Source of the DNA: Hermodarchaeum sp048885185
GTDB taxonomy: Archaea > Asgardarchaeota > Hermodarchaeia > Hermodarchaeales > Hermodarchaeaceae
DNA: 17,359 bases
Assembly (NCBI GenBank): GCA_048885185.1
Contig: JBHLQC010000019.1
Span: 1 to 17,359, forward strand
Direction: 5' to 3'
A program made the translations under genes and the position numbers. How positions within the stretch are numbered: position 1 is the first letter of the stretch; each line of letters begins with the position of its first letter. The notes under the pieces were generated by a model. The model had not been told where the DNA came from, ran no database searches, and saw only the letters and a list, made by a program, of their open reading frames with translations. Shown here piece by piece: positions 1 through 6,304 of this stretch.

Positions 1-293
1 GCTTCTCCAAAAATGCCTGTCAGAGGTGATTTGGCACCGACAACATATCGTGATGCTTGGGGCCAAAGGGTGCCTGTGAATGGACCGGTCGCCCAAATTA
101 GGACATTCTCTGGACTCAAGGGATCTGTTTGAGGACCAACCCGATCATACAGTATTCGAGAAGCAAATCCCTGCCCTCCTATGTACTTGAGAGCAAATTC
201 CTTCTCTAAAGGAACCGGCTTACACAGTCCCTTCGTCATATCCACATGAAGATGTTGCCCTGCATACCCACCTAATTTTCGTTTACGTGCCAT
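1..293 (-). CDS. aldehyde:ferredoxin oxidoreductase family protein, N-terminal part (3' end outside window)
   Basis: This is the first 97 or so residues of a tungsten/molybdenum-pterin aldehyde:ferredoxin oxidoreductase (AOR). The family oxidises aldehydes or other carbonyls in the cytoplasm and passes electrons to ferredoxin. The ATG at 293-291 starts MARKRKLGGYAGQ, followed by LHVDMTKG, YIGGQGFASRIL and then ENVLIWATGPFTGT. This order of Gly-rich segments is typical of the AFOR N-terminal domain that holds the pterin cofactor. The gene runs off the left edge, so the Fe-S cysteines and the catalytic C-terminal domains are not visible and the substrate cannot be told. The start overlaps the upstream ferredoxin stop by one base (TAATG), with a GGAGG just upstream, so the two genes are almost surely co-translated and the ferredoxin is the likely electron partner. 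Confidence 0.88.
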   Translation of the reverse strand, partial: MARKRKLGGYAGQHLHVDMTKGLCKPVPLEKEFALKYIGGQGFASRILYDRVGPQTDPLSPENVLIWATGPFTGTLWPQASRYVVGAKSPLTGIFGE

Positions 294-790
294 TATTCCT
301 CGCCTCCCTTTTCCTCTCGTTCTACTCGAAGCTCTTCGAGTAGATTTCCACACTCATGTTGGATAACCTTCTGTTGCTTTAAGGCTGCCAATTCTTCCTC
401 AGTGGTAATCCGTAACGTATTCACGGGACAATACGTCGTGCAAAAACCGCATGCCACACACTTGATGGCTTTTTGGGTCTCAGGATGTAAGAAAATCGCT
501 CCAAAGGGACATGCTTCCACGCACGCCCCACATCCTCTACATTTCTTCGATTTTACGACTACAATTCCTTGCTTATTCTTCTGAAGGGCTTCTTCAGGAC
601 ATGCTTCCACACACCATGGCTGTTCACAATTACGACAGGCAACCACAACATCTAATCCTGGATCGACTCGACGAACACGATTCCGAGCTTTTTTCGGGTT
701 AAGGGTTTTTTCCCAATGGAAACTACAAACCGCTTCACAGATACGACAGCCTACGCAAACGGTTGGATCAGCATACAAGAAACGTCGCAT
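293..790 (-). CDS. 4x[4Fe-4S] ferredoxin subunit of the aldehyde oxidoreductase operon
   Basis: A 165-residue polyferredoxin-type electron carrier. Four cysteine quartets are visible: C12/C15/C18/C22, C52/C55/C60/C64, C84/C87/C90/C94 and C111/C114/C117/C121. Three end in the usual CP and the first in CS. This predicts four [4Fe-4S] clusters, as in the HycB/CooF/DmsB-like family. There is no signal peptide or membrane segment, so it should be cytoplasmic. The C-terminal 40 residues are charged and contain one extra cysteine, C147. It sits immediately upstream of the AOR gene with a one-base overlap, which suggests it takes electrons from that enzyme. The ATG at 790 is preceded by a near-perfect Shine-Dalgarno, so the start is well supported. 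The exact redox partner beyond AOR is inference. Confidence 0.9.
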   Translation of the reverse strand: MRRFLYADPTVCVGCRICEAVCSFHWEKTLNPKKARNRVRRVDPGLDVVVACRNCEQPWCVEACPEEALQKNKQGIVVVKSKKCRGCGACVEACPFGAIFLHPETQKAIKCVACGFCTTYCPVNTLRITTEEELAALKQQKVIQHECGNLLEELRVEREEKGGEE

Positions 791-797
791 TTACTTG

Positions 798-806
798 CAC
801 CTCCTC
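798..806 (-). promoter_or_regulatory. strong Shine-Dalgarno of the ferredoxin gene
   Basis: On the minus strand GAGGAGGTG lies 7 bases before the ATG at 790. It matches the anti-Shine-Dalgarno of 16S rRNA closely and fixes the start of the ferredoxin ORF. Confidence 0.75.
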
Positions 807-851
807 AGACTGGGTCTTCAAATACTCTTTGACAAGGTAAAACTTTGTTGT

Positions 852-863
852 CCTTCTAGAAGG
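852..863. repeat. 12-bp perfect palindrome in the divergent promoter region
   Basis: CCTTCTAGAAGG is its own reverse complement. It lies roughly midway between the divergent starts of the ferredoxin (790) and the HAD-kinase gene (926), a position where a dimeric regulator could act on both. No half-site repeat elsewhere in the window supports this, so function is a guess. Confidence 0.3.
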
Positions 864-925
864 GATTGGTTTTTGATACGATTCTGAGCTACTGATAAAA
901 GGACAGATGCATTGTAGAAGGTACT

Positions 926-2215
926 ATGGTAGAGGTAACCCAACGGCGACTTATCGCCTTTGATGTCGACGGCGTCATAATTCGCGGATCTTGGTTTTCA
1001 CAAATAATCGCTAGACAAAGTCTACTCAAAGCCTTCGTATTTGGCGTGTTGGGAATACTCTATGAGGCACGGATAATGGAGATAGCCTCATTCATGCGAT
1101 TCGCCTATCGATTACTCCAAGGTACTCCTAAAGACTGGCTTCTTAGAATGACCGATCAAGTCCGCCTTCTTCGCGGAGTCATTGAAACTTTCGACATTCT
1201 CCGAAATCAAGGTCATATCATTGTCCTACTTAGTTCAGGTATTCCTGATTTCGCTGTAGCTCGCCTAGCGAAAAATTTGGGGGCCCATTTTGGGAGTGGT
1301 ATACGGGTTGAGGTTGAAAAGAACATACTTACTGGTCACATCGCTGCATTAGATTGCCGCGGGCAAACCAAAGTCGAAACGTTGGAAGATCTAATAGAAA
1401 TTCACAAACTCAAAAAATATCAAATCGTCGCGGTTGCCAATGACAGAAATAACGTACCCTTCTTCAAATTTGCACACCTTCCTGTGGGCTTCCTTCCCGA
1501 TCAAGTTGTCCGACGCTATGTCCGCGTGGTGGTCACTAACCCTGACTTTCGAGCATTGCTTCCTGCAATTTCTTCTCCCACCGTTCGTGTCCACGTTCCT
1601 CGGCGATTAAGTCAAGAGCTAATCCGCCAATTACTCCACGCCAGTGCAGTACTCCTCGTTCTTCTTTGGCTTTGGGGTCCTTCTTGGCACTTGGCAATCT
1701 ATCTCATCATCGGAGGGCTCTCACTCCTCTTCGTATTTTCTGAAATTTTTCGAAGTTTTGGCATTCAAATTCCCATCATTTCAAAAATGGTGTTAGCGGC
1801 AGGAAGAGAAGATGAAATCGATCATTATGTTCTTTCTCCACTGTACTTCGCTGTTGGCGTCACAGTGCCACTACTAATATTTGGCACACTATTCCAACTT
1901 CCCCTCATTGCCGCAGCCAGTATTATCGCCTTTCTCATTGGTGATGCGTTCTCAACAATAGGCGGAATTTACCTAGGACGACATCATTATCCTTTCAATC
2001 CCAAAAAAACCGCTGAGGGATCACTTATCGGATTTAGTCTAGCCTTCTGTGTTCTACTCCTAACCGTCTCACCTTTATCAGCATTAATCTGTGCCATCAT
2101 CGCCGCCAGTATCGAAATGCTTCCTCTCCGACTAGATGATAATCTTGCAGTACCTTTGATTACTGCAACAGTCCTGACCCTCTTACACGTTCTTGGAATA
2201 TACGTCTTCATTTAA
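926..2215 (+). CDS. fused HAD (SerB-like) domain and CTP-dependent polyprenol/dolichol kinase-like membrane domain
   Basis: A 429-residue two-domain protein. Residues 8-215 look like a class IB HAD phosphatase: motif I FDVDG (D13, D15), motif II LLSSG (S103/S104) and motif III K149. The motif IV position reads VANDRNN (170-176), where the family norm is GDxxND. Residues about 230-429 are a multi-pass membrane domain of the dolichol kinase/phytol kinase (SEC59/VTE5) family. It begins RQLLHAS (234-240) and carries the signature GDAFSTIGG (339-347) followed by NPKKTAEGS (358-366), which in this family forms the CTP site. By family knowledge the C-terminal domain phosphorylates a long isoprenoid alcohol with CTP at the membrane. 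The HAD half may act on a related phosphate or may be inactive. The ATG at 926 is preceded by GAAGG at very short spacing. It is divergent from the ferredoxin. Exact substrates are not readable. Confidence 0.82.
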   Translation: MVEVTQRRLIAFDVDGVIIRGSWFSQIIARQSLLKAFVFGVLGILYEARIMEIASFMRFAYRLLQGTPKDWLLRMTDQVRLLRGVIETFDILRNQGHIIVLLSSGIPDFAVARLAKNLGAHFGSGIRVEVEKNILTGHIAALDCRGQTKVETLEDLIEIHKLKKYQIVAVANDRNNVPFFKFAHLPVGFLPDQVVRRYVRVVVTNPDFRALLPAISSPTVRVHVPRRLSQELIRQLLHASAVLLVLLWLWGPSWHLAIYLIIGGLSLLFVFSEIFRSFGIQIPIISKMVLAAGREDEIDHYVLSPLYFAVGVTVPLLIFGTLFQLPLIAAASIIAFLIGDAFSTIGGIYLGRHHYPFNPKKTAEGSLIGFSLAFCVLLLTVSPLSALICAIIAASIEMLPLRLDDNLAVPLITATVLTLLHVLGIYVFI

Positions 2216-2240
2216 TTGAATAATCGCCTTATACCCCGAC

Positions 2241-2248
2241 TTTATAAG
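2241..2248 (+). promoter_or_regulatory. candidate TATA box for the double zinc-ribbon gene
   Basis: TTTATAAG lies 43-50 bases before the ATG at 2291. With the usual archaeal spacing of about 25 bases, transcription would start near 2267-2273 and leave a short leader of roughly 20 bases. It stands out as AT-rich against its surroundings, but no mapping data exist. Confidence 0.45.
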
Positions 2249-2290
2249 TCCGTTACTGCTCTTTCACAATAGCTAACAGGATTGAGAATA

Positions 2291-3190
2291 ATGTCAAGCC
2301 CGCAATGCTCTGAATGTGGTCGACAACTGAAACCTAATGCCAAATTCTGTTCGTATTGTGGTGTCTCTTTGAAAGAACGTCATGCAGCCGTGACCCCAGC
2401 CGAAGTAAATCCGCCCAGCGTAACCGTAGCGTCCAGTGCTGAACCTGCACAAGAAGTTGAGTCAATCCCTCCACAAGTTGAAGCTGCTCTAATTATGAGA
2501 GGAAAACTAGAAACGCTCCGAACACAAAAGGTTGCATTGGATGAAGAGCAAGAAACCGTGAAGGTCAAGCAACTAGTCGGTGAACTCTCTGACCAAGAAA
2601 CACAAGACCAACTCAGCAAGTTGAAAAACAGATTGGAACCGGTCCAAAAGGAAATTGAAGAATTAGAAAGCAAAGCCCTAACCCCCCTTGAACAACTTCA
2701 ACAAGAGAAGAAGATTCAGGAAGGTCGTATTCAACGACTAGAAGAGCTCTTAAAATCAGGAGAAGTTGATGAAACAGTTCACCAACGGCTTTCAACTGAA
2801 TATAACGGCAAACTAGCTGACATCAACCAGCAACTCGATACCGAAATTAAAACTTCTAATCATTGGCTTGTTCAACTTGAGGAACGGAAACAACAACTTG
2901 AATTTGATAGGGAAACATTGCAAATTCGTGCCCGAATCGACGAGATATCAAAACGGGATGTAAACAAACAGCTCAAAGCCATTGATGAAGAAATCAACAA
3001 ATTAACGAGCATAATTTCGGGGTTACGATCGCTTCTTGGGAGTACTGCTCCGCCTCCCCCAATTTCCGCTAAGAAACCTACAACGGGTGTTAAGAAAGAG
3101 GCCAAGACCGCCCTTGATAAATGTCCCTACTGTCAAGCAAAAATCACGGTCGGCACGAAATATTGCTACACCTGTGGTAGGCTACTCTAA
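2291..3190 (+). CDS. coiled-coil protein with a zinc ribbon at each end
   Basis: A 299-residue protein counted from the ATG at 2291; a TTG three codons earlier is possible but less likely. The N-terminus is a CxxC-10-CxxC zinc ribbon (C6, C9, C20, C23). A Pro/Ala-rich linker (about 30-60) follows. Residues about 65-250 are rich in Glu, Lys, Gln and Leu with heptad-like spacing, forming a long coiled coil. A second Pro-rich linker with PPPP leads to a C-terminal zinc ribbon (C278, C281, C292, C295), three residues from the end. There is no signal peptide or membrane segment. The dumbbell layout suggests a scaffold or dimeric adaptor, but no enzymatic motif is present and the function is unknown. 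Its last 9 bases overlap the 3' end of the convergent minus-strand gene. Confidence 0.8.
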   Translation: MSSPQCSECGRQLKPNAKFCSYCGVSLKERHAAVTPAEVNPPSVTVASSAEPAQEVESIPPQVEAALIMRGKLETLRTQKVALDEEQETVKVKQLVGELSDQETQDQLSKLKNRLEPVQKEIEELESKALTPLEQLQQEKKIQEGRIQRLEELLKSGEVDETVHQRLSTEYNGKLADINQQLDTEIKTSNHWLVQLEERKQQLEFDRETLQIRARIDEISKRDVNKQLKAIDEEINKLTSIISGLRSLLGSTAPPPPISAKKPTTGVKKEAKTALDKCPYCQAKITVGTKYCYTCGRLL

Positions 3191-3724
3191 CGCTGACGGA
3201 AACTGAAATAGAACTTCTTCATGTCCACCCACTCTATCTCCCTTACGAGCCCATACTAAAAGCAAGGAATCACGGATTTCATGTTCCATCGGTGTTTGAA
3301 CCGCTTTGATTTTGGTTCCTGCTGGGAAAAGGTATAGTACTTCAATATCATATTCCGCGATTTCTTCTTCAACGTCACTTTTCAATGAATTTTCATCAGC
3401 ACGTACAGGGCCCTTAAAATGAATTACCCATTGAAAATAAGGAACATGTATGCTCCCTCTTAACCCAATATCTACATGAAGAATTTTCTGTTCAACACGA
3501 TGATCGTTGATGTATACTTTCTCGGCTGCAAGAAATTCAGTCATATTCAAACGTATCTTTTTCACTTCGTGTTGAAACGCCTTCTCATCTTCAAGGAGTC
3601 CTTTGTATATGCCCTCCGGATCATGATAGTCATAATTGAGAACCTGGTATACTTCACAATTGGGTAAAATGGAAAAAACTGAAGAGGCGAACAATGGTTG
3701 GACATTCATATTATAAGCATTCAT
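3182..3724 (-). CDS. hypothetical protein, unrecognised family
   Basis: An open frame of 180 residues from the ATG at 3724. There is AAGGAAGTG just upstream of that codon; a longer form could start at the ATG at 3760 (192 residues) but lacks a ribosome site. I do not recognise the family. The protein looks soluble and mixed alpha/beta. An acidic helix-rich stretch (about residues 35-75, with EDEKAFQHEVKKI) is followed by beta-type segments HVDIGLRGSIHVP, YFQWVIHFKG and VLYLFPAGTKI, and a Glu/Arg-rich C-terminus. No cysteine cluster, P-loop or membrane helix is seen. It is divergent from tmk (78-base gap) and tail-overlaps the zinc-ribbon gene by 9 bases. Codon usage resembles the neighbours, which supports a real gene. 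Confidence 0.65.
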   Translation of the reverse strand: MNAYNMNVQPLFASSVFSILPNCEVYQVLNYDYHDPEGIYKGLLEDEKAFQHEVKKIRLNMTEFLAAEKVYINDHRVEQKILHVDIGLRGSIHVPYFQWVIHFKGPVRADENSLKSDVEEEIAEYDIEVLYLFPAGTKIKAVQTPMEHEIRDSLLLVWARKGDRVGGHEEVLFQFPSALE

Positions 3725-3801
3725 CAGCACTTCCTTTTTATTTGATGACTTCCTCTCCATTGAGACATCAAATTACACGGTCAGCATCAGATGTGATTAG
3801 T

Positions 3802-4401
3802 ATGTGGCACGGGTTATTCATTGCACTTGAAGGAATTGACGGCAGCGGGACGACGACTCATCTAAAACTTCTCAGTAGCTGGTTGACAACAAAAGGTTAC
3901 GAAGTTGTAAAGACCCATGAACCCACCAATGGTCGAATTGGACGGGTAATTCGAGAAGTGTTACGTGACTCCTCGGTGCCATCAGCAATTGATGCCCTCC
4001 TTTTTGCGGCAGATCGGGTAGATAATACAATTAATTGCATTCAGCCCGCTCTCGATCAAGGTAAAATCGTCATAACTGATCGTTACGTAGAATCTTCCAT
4101 TGCGTATCAAACTTCATCTGGTCTTGACATGGAGTGGGTTAAAGAGCTAAACAAACTTGCTCTCACACCCAATATCACAATCTTGCTCGATATCTCTCCT
4201 CAAATTGCTCTGGGTCGAAAACGTAAATCAAAGGAGAAAGAGAAATTTGAACGAACAGCCTTTCTGGAAAAAGTCCGTCAAATCTTTTTATCCCGTGTCG
4301 AAGAACAGGGGTTCAAGGTCGTGAATGCTGAGCGTTCAATCAAAGAAGTACAAAGCAAGATACGAAAGTACGTACAGCCCCTTCTCGGAAATCTTAAGTA
4401 A
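3802..4401 (+). CDS. tmk: thymidylate kinase (dTMP kinase)
   Basis: This 199-residue cytoplasmic enzyme phosphorylates dTMP to dTDP with ATP for DNA precursor synthesis. It shows the family P-loop FIALEGIDGSGTTTH (6-20), the substrate segment HEPTNGRIGR (39-48; most homologues have REPT), the DRY motif (93-95) and a basic lid GRKRKSKEKEKFE. Length matches compact archaeal/bacterial Tmk. The open frame extends upstream to 3694, but residues there are not Tmk-like and would overlap the divergent gene. The ATG at 3802 begins MWHGLFIALEG, exactly where the family starts, and has GTGAT just upstream, part of the Shine-Dalgarno consensus. The gene is followed after 21 bases by the candidate C/D box RNA on the same strand, which may share its transcript. 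Confidence 0.93.
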   Translation: MWHGLFIALEGIDGSGTTTHLKLLSSWLTTKGYEVVKTHEPTNGRIGRVIREVLRDSSVPSAIDALLFAADRVDNTINCIQPALDQGKIVITDRYVESSIAYQTSSGLDMEWVKELNKLALTPNITILLDISPQIALGRKRKSKEKEKFERTAFLEKVRQIFLSRVEEQGFKVVNAERSIKEVQSKIRKYVQPLLGNLK

Positions 4402-4422
4402 GCCGTCACTCCATTTTACCAC

Positions 4423-4491
4423 GGCGGCAATGAGGAAAGCAATTGGGACCTGATACCAGATGATGGACCCGACGGGCGGACCAGAGCCGCC
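4423..4491 (+). ncRNA. candidate archaeal C/D box guide sRNA
   Basis: A 69-base unit with the full layout of a C/D box methylation guide. Terminal stem GGCGGC (4423-4428) pairs perfectly with GCCGCC (4486-4491). Box C is ATGAGGA (4430-4436) and box D is CAGA (4482-4485). After the stem come a 3-base bulge AAT, G4432-A4485 and A4433-G4484 tandem G.A pairs, a G4434-A4483 pair where U.U is usual, and G4435-C4482. This is exact kink-turn geometry, with the two box deviations facing each other. Box D' is CTGA (4450-4453) and C' is ATGATGG (4460-4466), giving the consensus G.A, A.G, U.U, G-C core with an 8-base loop. The guides are 13 and 15 bases (12 is typical). The second contains GACGGGCGG, complementary to conserved 16S rRNA. 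It lies 21 bases after tmk. No promoter of its own is evident. Confidence 0.68.
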
Positions 4492-4576
4492 ACATTTCTA
4501 TCAACTCTTTTGCCCTACTATACGGTATTACGTGGAACAACAAACAAAATGTAGGTATTAAAATCTCAAAGTCGAG

Positions 4577-4951
4577 TTATGCTTGTAGAATTGACTCAAT
4601 TTGTCTGCTGTAACGCTTCATTACCAAGAAGACCATTCCAAGATTCGCACTCTTCTTCACCAGAGAAGTGAGAATGGCATTTTCGCCTGCACCCTTCAGA
4701 ATAATATAACCATTTTCAGCTTCAACAGTAATTTGCATAAGCTTCCCACGGGGAATCTCAGTTAACGCCCGCTCAGCAACACCCAAAAGGGCTGCAGTCA
4801 TGGCTGCAACGATTGCCTCATTAATAGTCTGTGGCATCGCTGCAACAATTGGCAAACCTTGAGCAGTAACAACGGCACTGGCTTCAATACCAGGTGTTGT
4901 ACTTTCCATCTGACGAAGGAGCTCCTGCAGATTCTTTGCAATGGTTGACAC
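4577..4951 (-). CDS. Roadblock/LC7 domain protein
   Basis: A 124-residue single-domain Roadblock/LC7 (MglB-like) protein. It opens with an amphipathic helix (KNLQELLRQMES). Then come the beta strand and turn SAVVTAQGLPIVAAMP, a helix rich in Ala (EAIVAAMTAALLGVAERAL), the strands MQITVEAENGYIILKGAG and a final helix ending MKRYSRQIESILQA. By family knowledge such proteins dimerise and bind or regulate small Ras-like or MglA-type GTPases; no GTPase is in the window. It has no membrane segment. The start is GTG at 4951, with GGGGTAA a few bases upstream. It is divergent from the aminopeptidase gene across 159 bases and faces the sRNA on the other side. The fold assignment is good; the partner is unknown. 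Confidence 0.85.
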   Translation of the reverse strand: MSTIAKNLQELLRQMESTTPGIEASAVVTAQGLPIVAAMPQTINEAIVAAMTAALLGVAERALTEIPRGKLMQITVEAENGYIILKGAGENAILTSLVKKSANLGMVFLVMKRYSRQIESILQA

Positions 4952-4986
4952 TCTATTACCCCAGTTCGCTACATGCCGAAGAAAAG

Positions 4987-5032
4987 CTAAAATTGTTCTG
5001 GTGTTTGCGCAAATTACCTAAACCAATTTTAG
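4987..5032. repeat. inverted repeat between the divergent Roadblock and aminopeptidase genes
   Basis: CTAAAATTG (4987-4995) and CAATTTTAG (5024-5032) are perfect 9-base inverted copies 28 bases apart. They lie 35 bases before the Roadblock start and 78 before the aminopeptidase start, within the region that must hold both promoters. The AT-rich arms could be paired regulator sites or chance. Confidence 0.3.
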
Positions 5033-5110
5033 TTTCACGCTATTGGTTAACGTAAACCTTAAAGAACCCCTTTTTAACTGGCTGACCTAATCTACAGGAC
5101 TGCGATAACC

Positions 5111-6109
5111 ATGGCAAAACGTGATGAACCCAAAGAACAACCTGAACCAGAGCAGAAGGAAAAAGAAGAACCCCAAGAAACCCCGGAATCAGGAGAAGAA
5201 ACAGAAGAGGAGGAAGAAGAAGCACCTGAGGAAAAATACCGCAGAGCTGGCAAGATTGCCAGTCAAGTTCGGGAAGAAATTCTCCCTCAAATTAAAGTTG
5301 GTGCAAAAGTCTTTGATCTATGTGAGGCTGCTGAATCACGGATTATCGAATTAGGAGGAGGTATTGGGTTCCCCACTAACATCTCAATTAACGAGGTTGC
5401 CGCGCACTACACCAGTCCTGAAGAGGACGCTACCCTCATCCAAGAAGGTGATATTGTCAAACTGGATATTGGTGTTCACATCGATGGTTATATCGCTGAC
5501 ACCGCAGCAACTGTCAATTTTAATCCCGAACTTGAAAAATTAGTCGAGGCTAGTCGTGAAGCGTTAGATAAAGCCCTCCTTCTCATTCGACCCAAAACTA
5601 ACAGTAAAGACCTTGGAAAAATCATCGAAGACACTATCAAAGGCTTCGGATACCGACCTATCCGCGACCTCAGCGGACACCAGCTGGACGAATACCTTCT
5701 CCACGGTTCCAAAAACCTACCAAATATCGCTGTCCCGCACGGATCCTTGCTAGAAGAAGGCGAAGCTTACGCCCTCGAAACTTTCGCCACCACTGGAACC
5801 GGGAGTGCTCATGAAACAGGTCAACACTACATCTTCAGTCTCAATCCGACTCGAATCCCTCTCCGCAACCAAGGGGCCAGGGATATCGTCCGACTTGTTA
5901 CCCGCGAATTCAAAACCCTTCCCTTTAGTCGTCGCTACGTCGCAAAACACATACCCAAACTCAGCCTAGCCCTCGGGATGCGAGAACTCACTACCAAAAA
6001 AGCTGTTCGACAATACAGTGTTCTCGCTGACATCAAAGGCAGCTATGTTTCACAAGCCGAACACACTTTTCTCGTAACCAAAGACGGCATAGAAATTACC
6101 ACCAAATAG
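5111..6109 (+). CDS. map: methionine aminopeptidase, type 2, with acidic N-terminal extension
   Basis: A 332-residue metalloprotease that removes the initiator methionine from new proteins. The pita-bread fold residues are all visible: metal ligands D119 and D130 (KLDIGVHIDGYIAD), H190 (LSGH), E223 (ALETFATTG) and E317 (QAEHTF), plus substrate histidine H99 (AAHYTSP). The spacing between H190 and E223 and the C-terminal insert before E317 fit type 2 enzymes of archaea and eukaryotes. Residues 1-42 precede the catalytic domain. They are almost entirely Glu, Lys, Pro and Gln and end in a run of six Glu, so they should be disordered. Most archaeal enzymes begin near residue 43. ATG 5111 has no clear Shine-Dalgarno; CCTTAAAG at 5056-5063 is a possible TATA box. 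Confidence 0.95.
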   Translation: MAKRDEPKEQPEPEQKEKEEPQETPESGEETEEEEEEAPEEKYRRAGKIASQVREEILPQIKVGAKVFDLCEAAESRIIELGGGIGFPTNISINEVAAHYTSPEEDATLIQEGDIVKLDIGVHIDGYIADTAATVNFNPELEKLVEASREALDKALLLIRPKTNSKDLGKIIEDTIKGFGYRPIRDLSGHQLDEYLLHGSKNLPNIAVPHGSLLEEGEAYALETFATTGTGSAHETGQHYIFSLNPTRIPLRNQGARDIVRLVTREFKTLPFSRRYVAKHIPKLSLALGMRELTTKKAVRQYSVLADIKGSYVSQAEHTFLVTKDGIEITTK

Positions 6110-6280
6110 CTCTCGAAATTTCACAATTTTGGAAACATTTTCGTCATTTCGTGAAAACCAGTTCAAAAAACAGATTTTAGTCGGGTACTACAAGAATATG
6201 TATAAAGATAACATCAACATTGCTATAGTTACACATATGGTTGAAGAAAGCTTTAAAAGGCTGGGACGCGGTTTTCTAAA

Positions 6281-6304
6281 GGCGAACCTTATAAAGGTTT
6301 CGCC
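6281..6304. promoter_or_regulatory. TATA box embedded in an inverted repeat upstream of tfb
   Basis: GGCGAACCTT (6281-6290) is mirrored by AAGGTTTCGCC (6294-6304) with one extra T, giving ten pairs around ATA. The centre reads TATAAA (6290-6295), a good archaeal TATA element. A regulator binding this dyad would cover the TATA box. As RNA it would instead fold into a hairpin. Which role applies cannot be told from sequence. Confidence 0.4.

Noticed and set aside
3694..3801. N-terminal extension of tmk from the first in-frame start
   Set aside because: The added residues are not Tmk-like and would overlap the divergent gene; ATG 3802 starts exactly at the first family strand.
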